Assembly: GCF_963678635.1 (NCBI RefSeq)
Contig: NC_087067.1
Coordinates: 35,419,966 to 35,479,965 of the forward strand
Reading direction: 5' to 3'
DNA length: 60,000 bases
Source: Symsagittifera roscoffensis
Lineage: Eukaryota > Xenacoelomorpha > Acoela > Convolutidae
Below, one piece after another: positions 11,087 to 22,000 of the stretch (the first letter of the stretch is position 1; each line of letters starts with the position of its first letter). Under the pieces are notes generated by a model, which worked only from the letters and a program-made list of their open reading frames with translations, made no database searches and was not told where the DNA came from. Both the position numbers and the translations under genes were made by a program.

Positions 11087-13242
11087 CCCAACTTGTTCTT
11101 CTTTTTAAAATGATTCATTATCTTTTCAAAAAATTGCATCGGAAAACAACAAATAACCAAAAAACAACCCAACTCGGCCTTGCTTTTAAATTATTTTTGA
11201 AATTTTTTAAAGAAAATTGCATGGGAAAGGAACAGATAACAAAGAAATAAATCAACGGTTAGGCAATTGGAATTTAGTACCTAGTAACGAACCTCCCACT
11301 TTTTGCGAAAGGAGGAAAAAGGTTAAAGAGATCATCGAAATTTTTCCCGTTTTGTTGTTGTTTCCAACAAGTGCCAAGAGTTTATTTTGTTTAAAATCAA
11401 AAATAATCTGGTACTAATGACAAAAACTTGAAAAAACTACAGTCAAAATCAAAGAGGAACTTCCGTGTAATCTTAGTCCTCCCGATAAATTGAGTCTGAA
11501 TAAAAAGAATTCCCCCTATTTCGACGGGCTTGCTTTGAGGTACTTTATAATCAAACGAATTTTTTTCAGCTCGGCTATTAAAAGTCAAATTTACGCTAGA
11601 GTTCTTTTGCACTATTTCGAGATTAGTCTCAGTCTGAAATGATTTGACCTGAATGATGATCATAAGTAAGACAAAACGGCTGGTAACAGGGCAAAGCCCT
11701 GATTGTTCCGACTGCCATTTAATTGGTCTCGAAAAATTTTATTTATTTGAGTACTGGCAAAAAAATTATTATGCAGATCATATTAAAATTTATATGTTAA
11801 AATTTGAGACGTGTATCCAATCAATAAAATCAATTAGCTGATTCAATTCAATTATTTAGAACGCTGTTGTAGTGCAGTAAATTCGCCACTCATGTAAATT
11901 ATAAAACGAGCGGTTTAGACTGACTCATCATAGGCTACTATACTTTTGTGGCACCTCGCTGGCCTCATGCAGATTACAAGAGCTATCCCCAAGACATCAG
12001 TCAGGATTTTGAAATTTTAATCTGAAAAAAAAACCAATTCGAACAAATATATTCCTTTTTTTTCGAAAGTCGGAATTTTTTTGATTTTACACATAACAAA
12101 AAACGCTCTTTTGCGTAGTTGGCAACAGAAGCAACTGTTGTATTTTTTGAAAGAAATTTATCAGCTGGTAAAATGATGGTAAATGCTGACAAATTGCTAT
12201 TTAAAACTACTAGTGAAGTTTTGTTCAAATATGTTGTGGTAAAAATGTTCAAAAGATTAGGTCGTGTTCAAAACTTTCTGTCTTATTTGCGCGGAAACCT
12301 GCTATTATTGTTATAGACCAGTTTACTGCTAGCAAAAGATTGGAGATATTAAAATTGGTTTGAGGATAAGATTGTATTAATCAATAGAAGTTGTCAGCAG
12401 CATTTTATAAACCATTACTGAAACTTTTATTAGTTTCATCCTGCAAAACTTCTGAAAAACAAAAACTGCCACACAATTTTAAAATGGCATTGATTTTTGT
12501 CAAAATATTCATGTTTTAAAAACAGAAAGACCAGCAAAAAAATTATAGAAAAAAAACAATATCGACTTTCTTAAAGGTATTCTTGACGGAATAATTCAAA
12601 CTGAAATCATTTTTTCAACTTTTTTAGAAAACAAAAAACCAATTTTATATTAAAAAAGAGATCTTCTTAACAATCCCCCTTATTATATCCTAAAAATTGT
12701 CATTTCTATAAAAAAAACTGTAAATCAGCAATAAAATTTCCCAATTATAAATCGAATTTTGTTGCATTCTGTGTTTCAATTTTGGGTGGGGTGTTTTAAT
12801 TTTAATTTAACTAATAATTACTCTTTTTCTCCAAATAGATCCAAAAACCATTTTCAAAACTATTGCATCAAAATTTTTTTGGGAAAATTAATAATCGCAT
12901 TGTGGTTATTGCGGTTGTTGTGGCTGAAATTTGCAAGGTGAGCTTTTCCAAGTACAGACAAATAATCAAGGAAAATTTAGTTCGATATCAACTTTATCAA
13001 AGCTCAACCAAAAACTAATTAAACTTAAATCTCTTTTAAAGTTTTTTTTTGCATTTTCTTATTCAGACTAACTAAAAATTCTAACAGTAGCAAGTTTGTA
13101 GAGAAGAAGAAAAGACCGAGTACTCGGGTTGGAGTGGTGAATTAAAGTATCAATCCAGCAGGTTGAATGTTTTTTAAGCTCCTTGATTTATATTGACAAT
13201 TTTTACTTTTGGTTCAAATAGTTCTCACTTAGCCTAAGGAAA
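11087..13242. other. Gene-free AT-rich region
   Basis: No supportable gene. A terminal fragment of the hairpin-ended repeat is present near 11680-11720 (gggcaaagccctga, then ttccgactgcc). Short frames here lack domain content and codon bias. Confidence 0.5.
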
Positions 13243-13250
13243 AAATAAAA

Positions 13251-13630
13251 CAGGGCGGCCTTTGTCGACCTTTTTTTTTAGGTCGACCGAAGACCGAATA
13301 GATTTTCCGAGCTCTCCCCACAAAGCACTCAAAAGACCCTATTTTGGCCAAATTTTCAGCGCCGCAGGCAAAGTTTTGAAAAACAGGCCAAAAAGGCGTT
13401 TATAGGCACTTTTAAGAAAATTTTGACCAAAAAAATTGCGTTTTTTTTTGGCGTGCGCTCCCCCCTCAATTTAGGTATATGTTGGCACCGAAGGCGCCTT
13501 AGAACATTTTTGGGGTCCGTCACCAAATATGGATATCTCAAAATAGTGCTAAGGGAGGACCCTTTGGGTCGGCAAGGGTTCGAATCCCTGAGAGGGGTGC
13601 GTCCGCCCCCCCCCCCTAAATCCGCCCCTG
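13251..13630. mobile_element. hAT-like MITE with perfect 8-bp target duplication
   Basis: A 380-bp non-coding element beginning cagggcggcc and ending tccgcccctg, the inverted CAGGGGCGGA-type termini seen in many animal hAT elements. It is flanked on both sides by aaataaaa (13243-13250 and 13631-13638), a perfect 8-bp duplication as expected for hAT transposition. The interior includes a tRNA-like B box (agggttcgaatccct, about 13576). A related, inverted copy lies at 33460-33735. Confidence 0.85.
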
Positions 13631-13638
13631 AAATAAAA

Positions 13639-14565
13639 CATTGAGCTTTCTGTCTCGTGGTACTTCTATGTGTCCAGATGAACTGCAAAACACAAGAATG
13701 TTCATATTGAAATTTCGTTTCTGACAGTAAGGTTTTTCTCTGTCTACTTTTTTTGCTTTCAATAATAATTATGATGATTTATAATTTATTTATCAAAACT
13801 AGTCGTCTTGAGTATAACCCTAATTGGCCCTGACCGACACTAGTTGACCGAATTGTTTGGGCAATGTGGATAACTTGGGTCAAAAAATGTCAGCCTGAGT
13901 CGAGGTGCTTGACATATTTTCGACATCGGAAACCAGCAGTCCAGAAGCAGTTTTGAGCTGGCCATAGAGTCGAAACATAAAAGGAGCTCAATCAGAACAT
14001 TAGTGAAGCGATGTTGAAACATAAGTCGAGGTCAGCCGAGACGTGAGTGAAGTACATTGTCCACCACAAACTATTATGGTTTTCATCAATTGTGTAAAAG
14101 CAAAAAGAATAATGTGTTATTTTGAAATTTAGTTTCAAAATTCAAAAAATCTTTTAAATAATTTAAATCTACTACAAAATCAGAAACAATTTAAGGATCA
14201 ACCATACAATTCCCCCTCTCCAAATCAATTTAGGGGGATCAAAATACCGATTTTTCAGAAATTGACTACGAAGCCCGAGTCGAGATTTTTCACCTAATTT
14301 GAAGCAAGATTTGAGCGGTTTGAGTGGTTTTTTTAGACGATTGCGCTCAAAATCTTGCTTCAAAATGAGCGGTTTGAGCGGTTTATCTAAAAGTTTCTGA
14401 GGACATCATATAAAGTATTATATATTTTTGGAAGCCTCCTGATCAGTACTTTTGAAATCGATCAAAGAAAAACCGAAAAAACAAGAACCGTGTCGAGGGT
14501 TTTCCGCTTAGTCGAGTATCCAAAAAACAGCGTTTTGGCGGACTCTCAAAAACAATCGCAAAAAT
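13639..14565. other. Gene-free AT-rich region
   Basis: Nothing coding is visible. Sequences built on gagcggtttgag and its relatives occur at 14305-14385 and again at 15475-15675, forming a diffuse low-copy tandem array that flanks the microsatellite region. Confidence 0.4.
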
Positions 14566-14569
14566 ATAA

Positions 14570-14895
14570 AATGTCTAAGGATATATTTCGCCTTGTTAAC
14601 GTGTAAGCGGAGACTTAATCCGTCTTAGAAATCATTCCAAATAGGTTAAAGCAAGCTTATTTGCCAATTTTGAATCGTTACCAGGAGCGATATTTATCAG
14701 GTTGTACTTTTTATGGCGTGTGGATTGATGTTTTTCAAAAAAAATCTTTTGAATTTTCTAATTTTTCTAACTTAAAAATCCTTTTTTTTTTGAAAAATCA
14801 CCGACTTTTATAAAGGGAACGCCGCTCCATAGACCTTAAAACGCAGTCGGACTCGGACATTCAGGGCGTTGTCTTGATAAGAGCAGCCTTGTGCT
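14570..14895 (+). repeat. Hairpin-ended dispersed repeat, partial copy
   Basis: Shares gttaacgtgtaagcggagacttaatc, the atggcgtgtgg block and the terminal cagtcgga...cattcagggcg segment with the copy at 3860-4510. The terminal hairpin is decayed (gggcgttgtcttga). Confidence 0.55.
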
Positions 14896-14947
14896 ATTTG
14901 GTGCCATTTTGCTGCATCGATTTGGCATTAGCATAAGTTGCTGCGTT

Positions 14948-14950
<3 letters not shown>

Positions 14951-14979
<29 letters not shown>

Positions 14980-15246
14980 CATACATACATACATACATAC
15001 ATACATACATACATACATACATACATACATACATACATACATACATACATACATACATACATACATACATACATACATACATACATACATACATACATAC
15101 ATACATACATACATACACACATACATACATACATACATACATACATACATACATACATACATACATACATACATACATACATACATACATACATACATAC
15201 ATACATACATACATACATACATACATACATACATACATACATACAT
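14951..15246. repeat. CATA tetranucleotide microsatellite
   Basis: About 295 bases of nearly perfect catacata repeat with one interruption (acacac, near 15115). It produces long spurious Tyr-Ile-His-Thr and Met-Tyr-Val-Cys frames on both strands, which are not genes. Confidence 0.98.
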
Positions 15247-15828
15247 TTATACATGCACATTCATACATATTTTCTAGTGTTATTTTGTTCGAGCGTTTGA
15301 AAAAAGTCGCTCACATTTTTTGTGGTCTAGACATCGAAAAATATCTTGCTTGAGTTGAGAACGGTTAAGCACATTTTTGAAATTGTTGATAGTACTTCAA
15401 CTGCATCTTAGCGTCACATTACCTTTCAGGGCTTTTGATGGTTCCAATCGGTTTTCTCTATAAGACCGCTCATAACCCGCCTAAAACCGCTCAAATCTTG
15501 CTTGAAAAACCGTTCAAAAACCACCGCAAGAAATGAGCGCTTTTTGAGCAGTTTTTTAAACAAGATTTTAGCAGTTTAAGTGTTTTTTTTGGAGAAAACC
15601 CCCCAAACCCCGCTCAAACCGCTCAAATCTTTCTGGAAAACCGCTCAAACCGCTCATATCTTGAGCAGTTTTTGAGCGGGATCTCGACCCGGGAAGCAAA
15701 TCTTATGAGTAAAAAAATCAATCGATGCGAAGTAGATTATTCTACTACGCTATCAACAGGATAAAATAGCTATTTAATATTTGGCATAAGGAATCTCCAG
15801 TATATTTTCAGCGCTTGTTCGGAATAAA

Positions 15829-15890
15829 GGGAGCGTCGGTGAAGTGGTTAACTCTATACCAATAGAAAGGTCGGATGTTCGAGGCCTAAC
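15829..15890 (+). repeat. tRNA-like segment (possible SINE head)
   Basis: Contains an A-box-like gtgaagtggttaactc and, about 30 bases later, a B-box-like gatgttcgaggcc. The end regions do not fold into a good acceptor stem. A tRNA-derived SINE head is the simplest reading; the 3' boundary is not clear. Confidence 0.4.
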
Positions 15891-16341
15891 ATGATCCGTG
15901 CTCGTTGCTCGAGGGTGAGGCATCATTACCCAGCCCGGAAAAGAAACGAAAAAATTATAAGTAGTTCTCAAGCAGGGACACAATAGCGGTTCTCCGTGAT
16001 GAGCTCAACAGCTCTTATGTTGGTCCTTTCGCTTGCTCATAAATCGCTTTAAAATATGAATATTTTAAGTGGAATTAATTTTCAAATTTAATACATGCTT
16101 GGGGAATAAATTCTACGGAAGGTCATTTGAGGGGGAAGTTTTTTCACCCGGGTTGACGTTCATTGAGGAAAAAACCTTATCATACAATTTCATATATGGC
16201 GTCTATGGAAAAAATGCTTATCATACAACTTTCATAGAAAATTTAAAAACTGATTTAAAGATTTTAATCACACATTTTTGTTTTTTTTTGGCTCATTTAA
16301 AGCTTTTTGGTTATCAAAAAAAATGATAAAAAGTTCTGAAT

Positions 16342-16778
16342 GAAAAAATGCTTATCATACAATTTTCATGGATGAAAAATGTATGACAAGCTTTTTGTTA
16401 TAGAATTTGTTTTTCAAGAATCTCTCTAAAACATGTTTCGGTAAATCTCTCTAAAACATGTTTCGACGAATGAAGTTAATGGAAGCTTTCAATGACAAAG
16501 AGAGTTGTAACTATCAAAAACTATCAGTTTCAGTTTTGTTCGAAAAAATGCCTATCATATATTTTTCATATATGAAACTGTACAATAAGCATTTTTTTGA
16601 GAAAAATTAGAAAATTCAAAAATCAACTGAAACTTTGTTTGGGCAATTTTAAATGAATTTATTAGGGGTTTTTAGTAATTGAGATCAACTTACAGTCAAA
16701 AAATAATAATTTCATTTTCGGTCGGAAAAAATGCTTATCATATAGTTTTCATGAAAATTGTATGATATGCAATTTTTC
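16342..16778. repeat. Cluster of imperfect 50-60 bp palindromes
   Basis: Three palindromes, each of the form aaaaatgcttatcatac...ttttcat followed by its inverted partner atgaaaa...gtatgataagc, occur at 16342-16396, 16542-16598 and 16725-16778. The same motif recurs at 21427-21483 and 21572-21650 and as half-sites elsewhere. Each could form a hairpin of about 20 bp. Confidence 0.6.
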
Positions 16779-18485
16779 ATAGAAAAAACACAAATTTTAG
16801 GTAAAAAAACTTCAATAGCGTTTTTGGTTGCAAACTTGTTTTTGTGCTCAAATATATATATATTTTACGAAAAAAAAACATTGCTTGCAAAATTTTACTT
16901 TTTGTGTTTAACGAAGTCCTGGATGTGTTTTCACCCAAAAAATCCAAAAATCACAAAAAGAGTTTTTTTTATTTTTTGATTATTTTTTTGTTTCATAAGC
17001 TTAGATGAAGACAAATTTGTAAAAAAAACAGGCCTTTTTCACTCAACCATCAAAATTTTCAAACTAAAAATTTTGTAGCCATATACAAAAAGTTACAATT
17101 TTGGTATATAATTCCATTTGAAAATTTAAAAATTAACTTACATGGCTAAAATCACCAATTGCAGTTTATCTGCGTGGTAACTGCCAGTTAAACTCAGGGT
17201 TATTTAATTTTTAATGACAAAAAACCTTTGGTTAAGGTTTCAAATGAAACACAAAAGTTCAAAAAAAAAATTTTTGTATTTTTATTTATGGAAAAATACT
17301 TACGAAAATGCTTATCATACAATTTCATAGTTTGGAAAAAAAAGCTTATTATACAATTTCATAGAACAAAAAACTGCTTTTGCGTTTTCGTGATAAAAAG
17401 TATGGCAAAGCGCTTGTTATTTAATTCCAAAATGTGGCAAAAAAGGCTTATTATAATAGTTCTTTGTATGGAAAAATACTTATCTTGCTATTTTTTTTTA
17501 TGGATGAAATAGTATGAGAAGCATTTTTAGTCACCCGGGCAGTTGATGCCAATTTTTTAAAGGATTTCTAAGGTATATAAAAACCACTGCAAATGTCTAC
17601 TCACAAGCGTTCAAATTAGGATTTAGTGATCAGACCATAATGTATCAATGTCCGTTTGTACGCGAGATAAAACCTTCAGCTAACACAATGAGTGGTTCAG
17701 AGGCTATCCTTTTGCGTCATACGGTGTCATTTTTTGCTATGTTATGTAACTCATTCGTTGGTTTATTGATAACTATTTTTCTCTGATGTTAGGGGTTCAT
17801 GTTGAATCTGCATACATGTAATATCAAAAAACAATAATAAATATGGTTTTGAACATGTTCGTATGATTTGCTTTGAAGGAAGTCTTGCGCTGCAGAAATC
17901 TTTTCCCCGGACACAAAAGAATTGAATACCCACTGATTTTTCAAATAATCGATCCAGAGATCTGGAAAATGAACTCAAAAACAAAAAATCAGAAATTAAG
18001 ACCAAAAAGCAAGGTTACTGTGGTCAAGATTTATATTATCACTTCGACGATAAATGATCAGGGGTTAAACTTCAAAAGCACAAGATTCGAGGTCGTAAAA
18101 ACAGGATCGTAAAAAGATAAAATCATATTTTAATTTTTAAATAGTTAAATAGTATCAAGTTTACAATTTGGAATAGTATTTTTTGTTGCTTGGTATCTGA
18201 CAAAACTTTTGATTTGACATTGCTTCCACAACATTTCCTTCCATAAGTACACAATGCTAACCATAAAACAACTTTTAAAACAGTAAATATTATTGGACTT
18301 GTAACAGCCTTGTGAACAAGCAAAACAGTCCTATCAACTCTATGTTAAACCGCTGTGATCTCGTATTGGTTTCCCGCGTTGACCTCCATACAGGAAACGC
18401 TTCACATACAATTCCTTAGATGGCATCTACAGAAAATGCTTCTGCAATTTGGATACAACTTTCCAAAATGTTTAAAGACTCTAAA

Positions 18486-19035
18486 GACTTAACAAGACTG
18501 CTCGTATCAGGGCGAAGCCCTGAATGTTCCGACTGCCTTTTAGGGTTTGTGGAGCAGCAGTAATAACATAAAAAAAATTAAATGAAATAAATAAAATGAA
18601 TTTTTTTTTCTAAAATTTGAAATTTTTAATGAAAATCATCCCACCACACGCCATATAAAGTACAAAAAGAGAGAATTCGTTCCTTGTAAAAAATCAAATA
18701 TGGCAAATAAGCTTCGTTCAACCAATTTGGAGCGATTTATAGGACAGATTTAATCTCCTCTTACGCGTTAATAGCGCGAATTATATCGCGCGTTAATTGT
18801 CCCAAATTGGTCAAAATGGCCAAAATGGCAATCTTTAAACCCTCATAACTTTACGAAAAAAGATCACAGGTGAAATATTTTTTCAAATTTATGCTCAGGA
18901 TAACAATACCTTTTGAATGATAAAAAAAGTTTCCGTCAAAAATGGCTAGTTAAAAAGTCGAAATTTGTCTGAAGAAAAAAAAACCCACCCGAGCACAAAT
19001 ATTCCGTTACTTTCGTATCGAAAGTCGGAACAAAA
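18486..19035 (-). repeat. Hairpin-ended dispersed repeat, inverted copy
   Basis: The reverse complement of the 3990-4506 copy. Starts with the conserved terminus caagactgctcgta, then the hairpin tcagggc gaa gccctga at 18507-18523. Landmarks aatagcgcgaattatatcgcgcg and ccacacgccatata are shared in order. Confidence 0.65.
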
Positions 19036-22000
19036 ATATTGTTGTCTATCCAACAACTTTAAAGCTATTTGGTCGTCAAAAAATGTTTTATTACTTGGTC
19101 GACAAAACTTTGGTCTTTTCTGAACTGTATAATAGGCATTTTTCCTCCAAAGAAAACATTTTTCAGAACATTTTTCAAAACGTGTTTTTAGGTAACTTCA
19201 AATGAGCAAAACATAATTTTTTGTCTATTTGGTTTATGTCGAACAAAAAATACCTTTCAAGCTGTTTTAAGGGAAGAAACGTGAATGAAAAGCATGTTCC
19301 TTAAAAAAAAGAAACAGTACTCAAAGCTAAGGTAACAAGTTTTGTTCTCTTTTTAGCTGCGAAATCATTTGATCATTTGTCTTCAAAAAAAACATAACAT
19401 CGTCCCGACTCAAACTTTAGCCACATCCACCAAAAATGCTTATAAAAGTGTTTTGGGAAAAGCCAAAAATGTCGTGTTTTTGTTTTCATAATCTGATATA
19501 AATTTAGACCCTTTTAACTTAGAACTTACTAGTAGCTTACTAGCGACATTGTGAAGGTTGAACTCATTGTTTATAAATTAAAACAAGACTGCTCGTATAT
19601 CAGGGCAATGCCCTGAATGTTCCGACTGTCCCTTTCTTCATATCGAATAGTTTTTTGGGGAAAAAAAATTGAAAACCTATAAACTTTAGACTGTCAAACT
19701 GTGAAAAGTTGACTCCTTTGAAGTTAATACGACCGATCCGATTAGCTAGCCTTGATTCAATTTGCAACGATTTTGTTGTGCGTGATAAATTGCCACGCAT
19801 AAATAATTCGCGATATGTTCTCAGCAATATGAATAAAGTATTCAAATCGCGCATAATTTAGACCAGAACTTTGTCAATTTGGCAACTTTAAAAATCACAA
19901 AACTTAATCGGAGGTAAAATATCTTTTTATTTTTGAATTTGGGAAGTCGATAACTTCAATGTTATATAAAATCTTTCTGTTGAAAACCATTATTTTGACG
20001 AAAGTTGACTGAATCAAAAAAACTACACCGAAATATTTCATTGTCCTCGAAAGTCGAAACATCAAAGATCGATTTTTTTAATTTAACAATCCTTAAAACA
20101 ATTTTCTCTAGAACTTTTATCACCAAATTTTTTTTCAAGGACACCAAATAGCCCGGGTTGACCAAAATTTCTTATTTCCATAATGAGATTTCAACATTTC
20201 CCATATAAGAGAAACTTCATGTCATAATTTCCATATATGTGAAACTTCTTGACATACAATTCGATAAATAATTCGCGCTATGTTCTCAGCAATATGAATA
20301 AAGTATTCAAATCGCGCATAATTTAGACCAGAACTTTGTCAATTTGGCAACTTTCAAAATCACAAAACTTAATCGGAGGTAAAATATCTTTTTATTTTTG
20401 AATTTAGGAAGTCGATAACTTCAATGGGATATAAAATCTTTCTGTTGAAAACCATTATTTTGATAAATCACAAAACTTAATCGGAGGTAAGATATCTTTT
20501 TATTTTTGAATTTAGGAAGTCGATAACTTCAATGGGATATAAAATCTTTCTGTTGAAAATCTTTCTGTTGAAAACCATTATTTTGACGAAAGTTGACTGA
20601 ATCAAAAAAACTACACCGAAATATTTCATTGTCCTCGAATGTCGAAACATCAAAGATCGATTTTTTTAATTTAACAATCCTTAAAACAATTTTCTCTAGA
20701 ACTTTTACCACCAAATTTATTTTCAAGGACACCAAATAGCCCGGGTTGACCAAAATTTCTTATTTCCATAATGAGATTTCAACATTTCCCATATAAGAGA
20801 AACTTCATGTCATAATTTCCATATATGTGAAACTTCTTGACATACAATTCGATACGTACAGAAAAATGTATAAAATCTCTATGATATGCACTTTTTCATA
20901 AATGAATGAAAATTGTATGACAAGTATTTTCCCATAAACCAAAAAGTTGCTTTTTTTCTAAATGTAATTTCGAAAATTTTGTGTTGTGTTCGAAACCGAA
21001 CGCAAGCGAAAAAGACCTTGGTTTATTCAAAGCACCAAAGGTTGGACGGTCTTGCATTTTCAATGCATAGACAAGACCTGAATTGTTTTAGAGCTGTCTT
21101 TCACATAAGATATAAAGACAGTAACAATATTTTAATTTTGGCAAATATTTTCAATAATGATCATTTTTTTAATTTGACTTTTCTTATTAATCAAGGCATA
21201 TATAAACGTGCCATATAACAAAAATAGGAGTTTTCAGCGTTTTTGAAAAAAACCTATTCAGCGAAAAGGAAAAAAGTCAACATGAGTGTATCCAGGGCTA
21301 CGTTATGGAAACAATAAAAATTGGAAAATGTTCGTTCGAGTACAAAATTTGAAAATTTGAAAAAATGTTCGTTCGCGGTTGAAAAAAAAAACAAAAAAGA
21401 GACTTAGAAAATTTTTGTGTCGCCGTAAAATATTCCTAGTCATACAATTTCCGTATATGGGAATTGTATCATAAGCATTTTTTTAAACAAAAACATCGAT
21501 TTTTGCATCACCAGACTGTTTTACTAGAATCAAACATCCGCAGAAATTAGTTTATATCTTTTTTCAACCATTTTTCAAAATTATATGAAAATTGTATGAC
21601 AACCATTTTTCCATACACTTGATATATGGAATTGTATGGTAAGCGTTTTCGGGAAAACAAGCCGGGAAAATAGAGGAAACGCAAAAAATTTCAAACAATT
21701 TTTTCTGAAAAAAAGATGTGACACACAAATATGTAATATGGAGAATAGTTTATGTTTCCTACAATAGTATCAAAAAAATATCATATCATTTTCTTGTAAT
21801 ATGTAATAGAATGCTTTGAAATAGTTTGACGATAAAATGGATTCGTTAAATTGCATTTGTCAACCTGATTTTTTAAAATATTTTCAGTACTCACTAATGG
21901 TACTACCAGAAATATTAGTTTTGTAGCAAACTAGCTACGATCAGTTGTAACTTTTCAACTTTTACTAATCAAAAACCTCAATGAATTCCTGGTAAAAATT

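Larger units (their letters stand above)
15247..18480. other. Gene-free region with palindromic motifs
   Basis: No supportable gene. Holds a tRNA-like segment (15829-15890), gagcggttt-type repeats (15475-15675) and a cluster of imperfect palindromes centred on cttatcatacaattttcat (16342-16396, 16542-16598, 16725-16778), with further half-sites to 17515. Confidence 0.5.

Noticed and set aside
14836-15300. Several 100-136 codon frames of Tyr-Ile-His-Thr or Met-Tyr-Val-Cys repeats on both strands
   Set aside because: They are translations of the CATA microsatellite.
19962-20753. Two similar minus-strand frames of 67 and 74 codons
   Set aside because: Their similarity is due to the tandem duplication and not to selection on protein.
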